From positions 1-50,365 of the forward strand of contig NZ_LQOX01000117.1 in the NCBI RefSeq assembly GCF_002102175.1: 50,365 bases of DNA. The letters run 5' to 3'. The DNA is from Mycobacterium gastri. Lineage in GTDB: Bacteria; Actinomycetota; Actinomycetes; Mycobacteriales; Mycobacteriaceae. Within the stretch, counting starts at the first letter, position 1; each line of letters starts with the position of its first letter. The position numbers and the translations under genes are program-made. Shown here piece by piece: positions 50,322 through 50,365 of this stretch. A model generated the notes under the pieces. It was not told the DNA's origin. It was given only the letters and a program-made list of their open reading frames with translations, and did not search any database.

Positions 50322-50365
50322 TCAGCGTTGTTTGTGCTGGTCAGTGGTGGTTTTTTGGGTTGGTG

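Overview
The window comes from a slow-growing Mycobacterium close to, but not inside, the M. tuberculosis complex. The DNA is GC-rich. Gene content and order follow the H37Rv segment from Rv2130c (mshC) down to about Rv2077, read in the opposite orientation, with near full-length matches for metH, hisE/hisG, trmI, mpa, dop, pup, prcBA, pafABC, tatAC, helY and pepE. A PE_PGRS gene supports a slow grower. Several genes that H37Rv has here (ansP1, PPE37, PPE36/PE22, IS6110, helZ, pknJ) are missing, and several that H37Rv lacks here are present. Comparisons with H37Rv are from memory; no search was run.

Layout. 1-530: the 3' end of a group II intron (domains V and VI), then an array of hairpin-bearing ~58-bp repeats ending 14 bp before mshC. 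530-8450: mycothiol ligase mshC, an SDR, an FAD monooxygenase, a convergent PAC2-family gene, and metH. 8560-12620 (minus): an arylsulfatase, a second sulfatase that has lost its catalytic core, and an alpha/beta hydrolase. 12807-19201: hisEG, a membrane protein, a disulfide reductase-like flavoprotein, then minus-strand thioesterase and RecB-like nuclease genes, then trmI. 19207-24108: a DUF503 protein and LppK, the proteasomal ATPase gene mpa, and two minus-strand genes. 24188-25027: a DUF2314 pseudogene and a second array of the same repeat family, 11 bp before dop.

25039-34807 is the core Pup-proteasome block: dop, pup, prcB and prcA (the last three with 4-bp overlaps), then PE_PGRS, vapBC (with a likely operator palindrome and an inserted MIRU-like element), a REP13E12 remnant, and pafA-pafB-pafC. 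With Mpa at 20.4 kb, the genes for pupylation (PafA), depupylation and Pup activation (Dop), unfolding (Mpa) and degradation (PrcBA) are all here, together with the PafBC DNA-damage activator. 34876-41857 is housekeeping: tatA, tatC, helY, a DUF4333 membrane protein, a 5'-3' exonuclease and pepE. 41886-44123 is a large esterase-like protein.

44147-50321 is the accessory end. On the minus strand a DUF1023 hydrolase with a helical N-terminus is followed by two tandem LppJ-like lipoproteins. On the plus strand is a type VII secretion-style toxin locus: an EspC-like protein, a toxin gene with two frameshifts, an intact candidate immunity gene, and a second frameshifted orphan. Base composition becomes visibly AT-richer from about 48.7 kb. 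This end is the best place to look for an incompletely described system: a decaying polymorphic toxin/immunity locus beside what may be a lipase-toxin/lipoprotein-immunity pair.

No tRNA, rRNA, CRISPR array or intact transposase was seen.
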